From NCBI GenBank assembly GCA_037043015.1, contig CM073322.1, positions 2,305,601 through 2,369,600 of the forward strand: DNA of 64,000 bases. The letters are read 5' to 3'. Origin of the DNA: Bryum argenteum. Lineage: Eukaryota; Streptophyta; Bryopsida; Bryales; Bryaceae. The translations under genes and the position numbers were made by a program. Shown here in pieces: positions 48,331-58,400 of the stretch. The notes under the pieces were generated by a model that ran no database searches, was not told where the DNA came from, and worked only from the letters and a program-made list of their open reading frames with translations. Numbering within the stretch: position 1 is the first letter of the stretch; every line of letters starts with the position of its first letter.

Positions 48331-48821
48331 TTGAAATTTATATTTCACTTCTTCATAAAATTTCTGAGTAAAATATGCATGTTTTTTGAATGCATCTTAA
48401 CGAGGAGGTTCAGAAAAGTAATTGTTATTTTTTTAGGAAGGCTCCAAATAGTGATGAAGAGATGGCATTTACCAAATGAGAATACTCTTCTGGAAATTCG
48501 AGGAAAGAGGTTGAATTCACAAGCTAGTCAATGAGCAAATGCATATTTCTATTTGATCATTTTTGAATTTTTGATTCATTTATTACCACTCTAGATGTTT
48601 TTAGTTTGTATGTGCAATAACCCTAAAACTTGCAACATTTTAAAAATACATTGAAAACCAAGCTCCTATGCCACTCTCCGCCATTCAAGTGATAACTTCC
48701 AATAACTAAGAACATAGATGTACAATTCATGGAAATCACATACTATGAGGATGAATTTTCACTAGATATGAGAAAAATAGAGAGGTTTTTTTTTTACAGA
48801 AGTGTGATCTTTAGATGCATC
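48331..48821. other. Intergenic, includes left part of an older family D copy
   Basis: The last part (GATCTTTAGATGCATCTTAA, about 48806-48825) matches the family D interior just left of an internal TTAA. The start of the older copy could not be fixed. Confidence 0.45.
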
Positions 48822-49803
48822 TTAACCCCTAAACGCCCAAGCCTATTTTTAGCAGAAAAGCACATTTCCATAGAAATCGTCATAGATGAAAATCAAGAGA
48901 AGCTATTAAGATCTCAACCGTACAAACTTGTAATAGACTTATCCAAGATCATGTGGACCAAAATTTGAGTCATGAGGCCTTATAGATCGGAAGATCATAA
49001 CATATTAATATCAAAAACAAATTGCAAAATTTCATCATTTTCACTTTGAGGTGGAAATGCTACCAATATACCTATTGCAATGAAAAAATCGCCAACTAGA
49101 AAGATGTTCACCTTCATCTTAATAAGTCCTTTACCCAACAAAAATTCATCAAAAAATTTTTTTGGCTCAAATAAAAGCCATGCAATGGTAAAAACTACCG
49201 AACATTTTACAAAGGAAAAATAGTCCAAAACTAGACCCTTTGCATTCAATTTCATGCCTTATCTTCAAAACATCTTCGATCTTGTTAAGGTTTCTACCAC
49301 TTAGACTAGACTCTAATTGGAGGCCATCACAAAAAATTAAGTTGAAATCCAACGGTGGACGAGGGAGATATAGCTCCTCAAATATCATCCATTTTCTCAC
49401 TTTTTCTATTGACAAAACATCATTGCAAATCCAATAGCAAAATCATTTGGATCAAAAAACTTCTCACTACAAAGTTGTTAAGAATCATCTTAAGATCATG
49501 ACCATAAAAAAAAAAATCATGAAAAACTATTTTTAATTTCACATAATTGGCTTGCAATGGTAATACATGCCCCATGCTTGGAAACCCAAAAACAAGAGCT
49601 GTCTTCACTAAAGTGCATTCCATTAATTCATACTTTATTGTATGGGCTTGCAAATTCTAGAACACAAACTAGACTTGATTTGGAACCTAACCCAAGTGAT
49701 TTCATCCAAAACGGACCTCGGATGAAGAAGGTATGGCTCTGCAAAGTTTCTGGATGTACATCCAAAATGTCGTTTTTCGACATCGTAGGCGTTTAAGGGT
49801 TAA
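48822..49803. mobile_element. TTAA MITE, family D copy 2 (982 bp)
   Basis: TTAA flanks both ends. The left end is CCCCTAAACGCCCAAG and the right end is GTAGGCGTTTAAGGG. It is nearly identical to 12700-13680 in reverse, implying recent activity, and it is inserted into an older relative. Confidence 0.92.
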
Positions 49804-50460
49804 GAGCTTTCTAGTTGGAAGTTTTCTGATCCAAATAACTTTGGTATTGGATTCGCAATGATGTTTCTATGATGAAAGAAGTTTTAAAATGGATGATTCC
49901 CAGGGAGCTAGAGCTCCTTCATCCACCGTCGGATTTTGACTTTATTCTTCAGAATGAAATCTAATTACAATATAGTTTTAGTGGTGGAAACCTTGACCCA
50001 ATCAAAGAAAAATTGATGAAATGTCATGAATTTGAGTGCAGAGTCTAGTTTTGGACTATTTTTCTTCTATAAAGTGTTTGGCAATTTTTACCATTGCAAA
50101 CGCTATCAGTTGAGCCAAGATTTTTTTTTTGGATCAATTTTTTTTTTGGCAAGAGTTTCTTCAAGATGAAGATGAACAACGTTCTAGTGTGTGGTTTTCC
50201 GATTGCAAATCTCTTATCAATAGTATCTTCACTTCAAAGTAAAAACGACGGTATTTCGTAGTCTGTTTTGTGCACTCATACGTTATGATCATACAATCCA
50301 TAAGGTCTCACGACTCAAGTTTTGGTCCACACGATCTACAACAAGCCTATTACAAGTTCAAACAATCAAGATCTAAATAGCTAAATATTCATTTCCCTCT
50401 ATGACTCTTTCTCAAACTCAATTTCCGGCTAAAAATACCCCCAAAAACGTCTAAAATCCT
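49803..50460. mobile_element. Older family D half, right of the nested insertion
   Basis: It matches 13020-13670 in the direct orientation with many differences (AGCTAGAGCTCCTTCATCC, GGACTATTTTTCTTC). The distal terminus is decayed near AAAACGTCTAAAATCC. Confidence 0.75.
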
Positions 50461-51331
50461 AACAAAAAACCAAACATTAATGCTAAACTTTCAGCACACA
50501 TTCATTGAGATAGTCTCATGCCAATGTCACCTCACGTGAGAAAAAAAACATCATCACTCTTTGGCGTGAGAAAAAAAAGCATCATCACTCTTCGAGCCCA
50601 CATTCAAAAAAAGCTCACATCAACAAAAAGCCGGCACGATGATGATGATGATGGTCCATTGCACCCATTTTTCCACCAAGATCGTCATTTTCAACACTCG
50701 TTCCGACATGAAAGATATCGGCGACATTGGAAAACGATGTTATATGATATGCTGCTGCACGCTCTGCACATTTATTACAAAACTAACATAGCAAACTTCT
50801 GCTGCTGCCAAAGACAAGACGAGATTTGTTTTCCAACGCGCTGCTGCCCTGCACGAGGAGGGCGGTGTCCGCAAATGGGAGAGGGGCAGGGGGGGGGGTT
50901 GATTGTTGTTGCTTCCAAGGCAGTTGTTACTTTTTGTGAAAAGTCAATCCCGTCGCTGAAGAAGAAGTACTGGCTGTACAGCACTATCAAGTACAAATGG
51001 TGCAGGGGTAGGTACTGTAGTAGATGACTACCATAACTCACTCCATTGAGTCGTCATAGAATCATGGGAATCCATTCCCCTATCATATGAAATTTGCCTT
51101 TGCCTCTGACAATCGGGGCCCTGATTTTGTATCAGAATCGAGGTTTACTATATCTCCTCCTCCTCGCTTTTCACATGCCAAATGACTGCGACGAAAAATC
51201 CGGTCGATGAAAACACGATGTTGTATGATGCATGATTCACACGCATGCACATCCACCTTGGTGGGCGTCTACAATAAAAAATTAAAAAAAAAACCCCAAA
51301 TTAACTTACGTTCCAATGAAAACCTTAACCT
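50461..51331. other. Intergenic with short duplications
   Basis: A 38-bp unit with GTGAGAAAAAAAACATCATC repeats at 50535-50605, and GATGAT repeats lie at 50638-50652. A 169-aa plus-strand frame here lacks any domain and is compositionally odd, so it is not called a gene. Confidence 0.5.
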
Positions 51332-51402
51332 TTAACCCTTAAACGCCCAGTACCTCTGAAAATACACTGAAAAGCAAGCATGCTTGGGCATTTAAGGGTT
51401 AA
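51332..51402. mobile_element. 71-bp minimal TTAA element, family E deletion derivative
   Basis: It consists of little more than the two family E ends. TTAACCCTTAAACGCCCAG is at the left and GGGCATTTAAGGGTTAA at the right. GCAAGCATGCTTGGGC, just inside the right end, resembles the matching part of 27707-28047. Confidence 0.85.
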
Positions 51403-51657
51403 CTTTCCTTAAAACCTGAAAGGGGTTTGGAGGTTCCCGCAAGAGAAAAACTCGACCAACTTTGACCGTTATAATCTTATAAATGAGGAAGAAGGAACGG
51501 TTCAAATTTGGTATGTGAGAAGAATGTCAAGTGAACTTTGAGATCTTACGGTTGAGTCTCTGAAATAATGCTTAGATTGAGAGTTTTTTGAACTTAATCT
51601 ATATAAAGAAAGTTTTGTGACTTAGATCGTTTTGCAACAAGGGAATTTAGGGGTTAA
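51399..51657. mobile_element. TTAA MITE, family A copy 6, abutting minimal element
   Basis: It shares TTAA 51399-51402 with the preceding element. The left end begins CTTTCCTTAAAACC and has lost the CCCCTAA block. The right end is TTTAGGGGTTAA. Confidence 0.85.
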
Positions 51658-52507
51658 AAAAGCTTGTGTATATTCCTTATTCGTCCTCTTTCTTGGTGAG
51701 TTTCTTACAAATAGAATTGACAAGATGAGAGACCTAAACTTCAATGCTGCATTGTGAGGTTCTTTAGCACTATTCTTGACAAGGTTTTAACACATTCAAG
51801 AATGTATAATTTGGATATGGTGAAAGATAAGAGATTTTTTGGGTATATGCCACAATAAAAACCTTGACCATGGTCAAAGGTTGATAGGTCTAGGATGACT
51901 TGGGAAACTCCTCCAATCTTAACTTGAATAATCCAAAAATTGTTTATAAAAAATATTAAACCGCTTACACGGGTCTTTGCACATGTTTCTAAAATTATTC
52001 TCTTGGCCATTCCACAAGAGAATGTGCTACCTCGATTTTCAAACAATTCTTTATGACCCTTACCTTAGGTCCCCATCTCTTTCTTCCCTCAAAAAACACA
52101 AAAAAGACATCAACAAGCAAAGAAAGTAAGGGACGACGTTTCTTGACCAAGAAGAAGAACACAACTTCATAATATCACAATTGTCGGAGATTGATACAGT
52201 CACGTTCAGGATGTGACAATAAAGAGGGTCGTGGCAGGGGGATGCTTCCAGTCAGTCCCCAAATTCAGTCAGTTTTTTATTTTTTTTTATTTTTAACGGG
52301 CAGCAGCCCAGCCGCTTCACATGATGATTGTCTCTGCACTCACACAAACGAAACAGTTGCGTGGAAGGAAGGGACTCAAAAATTAAAATATTATTTTTGT
52401 TAGTTTCCAAAAGTTTGTTGGGGTTAATTACCTGCATAATTGTGTACCACCAGGAACTGTACCACCCCAATTTATGTCAACAATGATTTGGGTAATTTAG
52501 AGGGAGG

Positions 52508-52545
<38 letters not shown>

Positions 52546-52716
52546 GTGAATGTTTGAATTTGTAGAAATTGGTGATATAGTAGATCGGTCTAAAATGGAA
52601 CAGGTCCCATAATGGAGTTTTAGTAATCTTCACTTACAGGTGAAGAAAAAATTTCTCCATGCAATAGTACTATGTACTCAGTGCAAATATTATAGAGTGT
52701 CACTTTAGGGTATTAT
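51658..52716. other. Intergenic with long poly-A
   Basis: An A run of about 33 lies at about 52510-52542. CTGCATAATTGTGTACCACC near 52432 recurs in diverged form near 54512 and 54825. No gene is seen. Confidence 0.5.
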
Positions 52717-52978
52717 TTAACCCCTAAACGACCAAGGCCACCGATTCGGCTTTTACGGTTCAGATTTTTTACAGTCAACTTCAAATGTTACAATCTCACA
52801 TCCAGTGATGATCCAACAATTGAAAAATTTCACACTACTACCTATGGTAGTCTACTTCAAGATCCTACGGTTGAAGTTATCAAAAATTTCCAAAAATATT
52901 GGACGTACCCGCATTAGTACATAGTGGTCACTGTTGGGATTTCAAGCTCCCAAAACATCGTGGATCTTTAGGGGTTAA
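52717..52978. mobile_element. TTAA MITE, family G (262 bp)
   Basis: TTAA flanks both ends. Termini are CCCCTAAACGACC and GTGGATCTTTAGGGG. It contains CAAGATCCTACGGTTGAAG and ACAATCTCACATCC and is related to the element ending at 5021. Confidence 0.88.
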
Positions 52979-53074
52979 GGACACTTATATATCCAATATG
53001 TGAAATTCAGAACTCATTGTAGAAGAGTCCAAATCCGATGATTCTACTTACTCTATCTATTTCACTAATTCATA

Positions 53075-53176
53075 CTCCCTCCGTCCCATTATTATTGTCC
53101 AATAGGTTCCCTCAAATCTACCCTGGGAGGTAGATTTGAGAGAACCTACTAGACAATTATAGTAGGACAAAGGGAG
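53075..53176. mobile_element. Stowaway-like (Tc1/mariner) MITE
   Basis: It is 102 bp, flanked by TA, with ends CTCCCTCCGTCCCATTATTA and GGACAAAGGGAG. This matches the Stowaway terminal consensus. The centre is a foldback (CTCAAATCTACC and GGTAGATTTGAG). Confidence 0.9.
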
Positions 53177-53198
53177 TATCTGCTATACTATTTTCCCC

Positions 53199-53252
53199 CT
53201 CCTCATTGAGGGCTATAAGCCCTAGTTATCAAGCCAAGGCTTGTGGTGCCTA
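53199..53252 (-). mobile_element. SINE 5'-end fragment
   Basis: It matches the tRNA-like head of the 44995 SINE in reverse (CAAGCCAAGGCTTGTGGTGC). The body is absent. Confidence 0.5.
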
Positions 53253-53646
53253 TGAAAAAGTGAACACATTGGACAATTTCTCAAACATCCACATGACCCT
53301 TGTGGGGCTAAGCTTTTGTTATTTTTTTCATACTCCTTGAACTTCAAAGTCCTCAATTTGGTTGCTCGACTGTACACCAAAAACTTTATGAGACATTTTT
53401 TTTTGAACATATATATATGTATATTTTTTGTAATTACAATCAATCTATATCCTACATGATTTGTTCATGATTATAGTTGAGTGGAAGCAAATACCTCAAC
53501 TCAACTACAATCAAGGAGAGATCATAGATAATTGATTGGCTAGAGTTCAGTTATTTAAAAGAAAAGGAGGAAAAAGGGGAGTGTAAAAGAGAGAAAAATG
53601 AAGATTTATATTAAAAATTGACCTTAACCATGTCAAGGTCTAAATC
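53253..53646. other. Intergenic, no gene recognised
   Basis: AT-rich, noncoding. Confidence 0.45.
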
Positions 53647-54163
53647 CTCTTTACACTACAAAGAGTGACCAAGGGACTCGTTGTAAATTAACCTTTGATG
53701 TCTGGGAGGCTCTCCCTTTGTGGAACGACCTTGAACATTGTAGCTTCGTATAGGCTCACAGGGAATTCCCTGTGAGAAAATCTCACAAGGAATCCCCTGT
53801 GAGCCTATAGAAAACTTTTCACATTTCATTTAATAATAATACAATTTTAAAATTTTGGAAGTGTACGTCAGCGGAAGTGCCGATTCTGCCCGCCCTGCCG
53901 AGGGTTTCATTTACAGGGAGAAGTTACGCCGGGGGAGGTCCCCATCGTTGGGACTCCCGGCCAGTTCGTGACCCTCCCTCGTCGAGCTCCCGCCCTCCTC
54001 GGGTGGGGTCCCTCACAGGCCGGGAGTCCCTCCTATGGGGGCCTCACCCTTTACAAAAATCCATCTCTTGATTTAAAATGGTCACGGCTCTTGGGCAAGA
54101 TCATGACCATGAAAACTATCTTTATTTTCTTCGTCATGGCTCTTGGTCCATAGTGTAAAGGAG
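53647..54163. mobile_element. Possible TIR element with GC-rich core
   Basis: CTCTTTACACTA at the left faces TAGTGTAAAGGAG at the right. The enclosed sequence includes the palindrome at 53749-53809 and a markedly GC-rich block at 53870-54050 with a repeated CCGGGAGTCCC. The termini are short and the target duplication is unresolved. Confidence 0.35.
53749..53809. repeat. 61-bp double palindrome
   Basis: The outer arms TATAGGCTCACAGGG and the matching right half pair as a hairpin. The left arm is itself a perfect palindrome, CTCACAGGGAA followed by TTCCCTGTGAG. The right arm is the same with two or three changes. Confidence 0.85.
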
Positions 54164-54582
54164 CCCTTTGTTGAGCTCAATTTTTTTAACAACCTCAAGG
54201 TACTCTATCTCAACCTCAAAGTTTTCCCCTCTTGCTTGCTTTGGCCAAATTTCAAAAACTCTGTGAAAAAGAATAGTTAAAATGTATGAAGAGTTAAGTT
54301 AACTAGATCTTATGGTTGGTAGTTTGCAATCTTTGACATTCTTACCAATCTGTCTTTATAAAGACTTTCGAGTGCCTTGAAAGGGCTAGAATGAAATAAT
54401 TGGTCACGAAAAGATAAGAAGGAAAAAAGGCTAGTAGTAAACATCTACTTTGACCTAAATAAGACTAAAGATCTACAGTTGGTGACAATAGGGGATGTAA
54501 TAAGGGGGCGCTGCATAATTGTACACCATAAGGTACTGTACTCAAGCTGTTTAGAGGAATGCCAAGTGGAATACTCACACTA

Positions 54583-54816
54583 ATTTTTCCCAAAGATCAA
54601 AAAGACTACCAAGGAATAAAAAATCAGAGGTGAATTTTTCCAAAGAATAAAAAAAACTATTAACCAGTGACAGTAAGGAAAAAAAATCAGGGGGTCATTT
54701 TTCCAAAGAATAAAAAAACTATTAACTAGTGACAAGAAGGAATAAAAAATCAGGGGTAATTTTACCAAAGAATAAAAAAAACTATTAATTAGGGAATAAA
54801 AAAATCAGGGGGTAAC
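54583..54816. repeat. ~61-bp minisatellite
   Basis: About four units share CCAAAGAATAAAAAAACTAT and AAATCAGGGGGT. Confidence 0.85.
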
Positions 54817-54875
54817 TGTAACTGCATATATTTGTGTACTATCAGGTACTGGTCCAAAGCCCAGGTTGCAACAAT

Positions 54876-54999
54876 AAACTTGATTATTAATAAATCAAAC
54901 TTGATTATTAATACATTAATATTGATTATTAATACATTAATATTGATTATTAATACATTAATATTGATTATTAATACATTAATATTGATTATTAATAAA
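54876..54999. repeat. 21-bp AT-rich minisatellite
   Basis: About six units of ATTGATTATTAATACATTA are present; the last three or four are identical. Confidence 0.9.
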
Positions 55000-55283
55000 T
55001 TGATTGGTTTAAAAAAACAGGAAATTTGAAAAATGAATGAGTTGTCGAGCTAAAGAAAGGGGTGGCTGTGTGGAGGGATTGAATTTATAGGAAGGTGATT
55101 GGAAACAGAGGGTCTGAAACTTGTGGGGTCCAAGGAACGTGATATCAAGGAGATCCTGGACCCTGGCCCAAAATTAACGCCTCTTGCGCTGGCTAAGCTC
55201 CTATATCCGCGGGCGCCCCATGTCCGCGCGCTCGGCCCACCCGGCCACTCAAAGGGTCGCCCTGGGCGTCCCGCCGGGTTTGG

Positions 55284-55290
55284 TATAAAG
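55284..55290 (+). promoter_or_regulatory. TATA box of proton pump 2
   Basis: TATAAAG lies in a GC-rich proximal promoter (55170-55300), 198 bp before the ATG. A GA repeat (55339-55357) follows in the likely leader. Confidence 0.65.
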
Positions 55291-55481
55291 GCCCTGGCGA
55301 AGCTTGAGAGCCTTTGCCTGCTCATCGTCTTCGAGGCCAGTCAGAGAGAGAGAGAGAGGGGAGCAACAGTGTGGTGGACGCCATCATCGTTGCCGCGGCG
55401 GAGCGGATGTTATGTGTCTCGTTTTTTGAGGCCGCGCCGTTGTGATTTTCTTGGATCGTTCGTTAGGCATTGTTGGCAACG

Positions 55482-58400
55482 ATGGCGAACCAGGGGGTCG
55501 ACTTCGACAAAACCAAAGCCGCCGGCGACATGGAAGTCCTGCAGGCGCTTAACAACGAGACCGTGGATTTGGTACGCGCGCACATCTCCTCAGTCTTTTC
55601 ATAGCCGTTTGTAGCTTATTCGTTTGGAGCTTCTTAAAATGAAATGCTTGGAGTAACAGATGTTTACATACGTGGAAGTTCACGCTTTTGAGCGCTTCAG
55701 AATGTAGAGCTTTGTGTTCCGCTTCATCACGTGTTGTGAAATTCTGCTTGGACGAATTTCATTTTCAGAGCTTTTTATTGCTTTGTGACGGAGCTTTTCG
55801 TGCATTCGAGAGAGTGTGAGGTTTCTTGTTGTGAACGATTTTTCGGATGTGGACAGTGCGGTTGTTTGCTTTTCGGTGTAAGTGTCGTGAATCATTGAGG
55901 TGAGCGGGGTTTAGTGACCGTGGCTGGCTGGCTGGCTTGCAATAAGCGTGAATAGTGCGTGTGAGGTACAACGCTTGTACGTGCCGTGCGCTATTCGAGT
56001 CAATGATTCGTGATTCACTTCATCTAGTTAACTTTTTGCCTGTTACTTTTCACTTTTTCAGTTACGTTACATGTTTGGCACTGTTTTATACGAATCTTTC
56101 TATTCTTGTTCCGGTTATTCCTGGAAGCTAGAAATATTAGATAGTATATTATTGTGCTGCTGCTTTCAATATTTAATTGCGACAGGTGACGAGTGATGTT
56201 TTGTTAATTCTGTCGTTTACTTCAGTCTTACTGTGGTAGCTCTGGCGAGTGTGTGGTCTGCTTTCCTTTGGACTATTGTTTGTAAGCATGGGAATTTGAG
56301 GTCATCATATTGAAAAGCCTTATGTTCTGCGTTTCATGAGTTATTTGCCTGTCTGTTTAAGGAAGTTAGTACTTTTTTTGCCTGGTGCTTTGTAACTTTT
56401 CTTTTAAGACAATCTTGAGACGAGATTTTACCTTGATTTACTGCATGCCAATAAAATTGTGTTTCTTTTCTTTGGATTAGACGGAGCAGTGAACACGGAA
56501 GCTTGTTGTTAACGTGTTTCATTCACATTATACTTTGCCGCCATTCAATTCTTCTATCTATCAGCTCTTTATCACTGGAACGGTCACTGTTGCAATTGAA
56601 ATTGCCATTTTGTTGGCTGCAGTACTGATGTTCAGTTGGGATTGATGAATGCAGGAGCACATTCCGGTTGAAGAGGTCTTCCAGCAATTGAGGTGTTCGA
56701 GACAGGGTTTGACCGATGCCGAGGGTGAGGAGAGGATCAGGATATGTGGCCCGAACAAGCTCGAGGAGAAATCGGTGTGTTTTACCTCTCTAAGGCTCTT
56801 GTGTTCTCCTGTAATTACTTCTGTGCAGGGAATGTATTCAGAGATTTGTAATTCAAGGCTGTTTGAACTTCATTCTGGAGACTTCTAAAAATAATCTTCC
56901 TCTTTTCCTGCAGCAAAGCAAAATTCTCAAGTTCTTGGGTTTTATGTGGAACCCTTTGTCATGGGTTATGGAGGCTGCAGCAATCATGGCGATAGCTCTT
57001 GCAAACGGAGGGGTAAGATTGGATGCCGATTGTCCATGAGATGCATAGTTGATTTTCAATTACCGCCTCTTCAGATTGCATACTCTATTGTTGTTGTGAT
57101 TCTTACAAACGTGTGACTGCAGGGGCGGCCTCCTGATTGGCAAGATTTCGTGGGAATTATCGTGTTGTTGCTTATTAATTCGACCATCAGTTTCGTAGAG
57201 GAGAACAATGCTGGTCAAGCTGCCGCCTCTCTCATGGCGCGACTTGCTCCCAAAACTAAGGTAGGTCATTTTAGGAACTGAAGCTTGTCGAAGTCTTTAG
57301 AAGTGCTCTTTATTCCTTCTGGGTCCAATTTTCAGTGAAGTTAGTTATACGGTGAGAACTTGTATAATTTCTGCACAAGATCCAACGATGTTCGAAACCT
57401 TTCTTTTAACATTTACAAACGTTCGGGGATTACTATTGCGCAGGTGTTGCGAGATGGTGTCTGGTCTGAACGTGAGGCTGAGATTCTGGTACCCGGCGAC
57501 ATTATCAGTATCAAACTCGGCGATATCGTCCCTGCCGATGCCCGTCTTCTTGAAGGAGATCCGTTAAAGATTGATCAGGTAATGAACGGTTAAGGTCTTG
57601 GTTACTGCGCTATTCAGTCACGCGTAACTGATAAGTTTCGGCAGAAATTCGATACGTACCTTGTGACAGTGCTGCTTTGTCGTAGTATACCAGGGTATTT
57701 GAGTTGGAGGTGAACAGATAGTGTTTCGGGTTAGTTCTAAATGTCTTATCCGTTCTCTTCTGCAGTCAGCTTTGACGGGAGAGTCGCTCCCTGCCACAAA
57801 GAAATCAGGAGATGAGGTCTTTTCAGGATCTACATGCAAACAAGGAGAGATTGAGGCTGTTGTTATTGCTACCGGTGTGCACACCTTCTTCGGGAAAGCT
57901 GCACATTTGGTGGACTCCACGAACAATGTGGGTCATTTCCAGAAGGTTTTGACGGCAATTGGAAACTTTTGCATCGTCTCGATTGCGATTGGAATTGTCA
58001 TCGAGATTATCGTCATGTACCCCATCCAGAAGCGTGCCTATCGCGATGGAATTGACAACCTTCTGGTGTTGCTCATTGGAGGAATTCCCATTGCTATGCC
58101 TACCGTGCTCTCAGTGACCATGGCTATTGGTTCTCACCGCCTCTCACAACAGGTACCGGTCGAAGAAATTCTGCATCTCTTACCTTTTCTCATGGAGTTT
58201 TTAAATTCTATTACACAATCTCTTTTTTTGCAGTTTTCCAATTTACGTGAGAACTCTTCCTTCTGTTACACCTCAATAGAATGTTTCAGCTGAGTTGGTC
58301 GCATAATTATTAATGTTGATGTCGTGTGCTTACACAGGGCGCAATCACTAAGCGAATGACTGCTATCGAAGAGATGGCTGGGATGGACGTGCTGTGCAGT

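Noticed and set aside
50518-51027. 169-aa plus-strand frame
   Set aside because: Low-complexity, made partly of a short duplication and GAT repeats; no homologue recognised and no splice context.
4640-52978. TTTAGGG/CCCTAAA motifs as interstitial telomere repeats
   Set aside because: They occur singly, in inverted pairs at element ends beside TTAA, not as tandem arrays.
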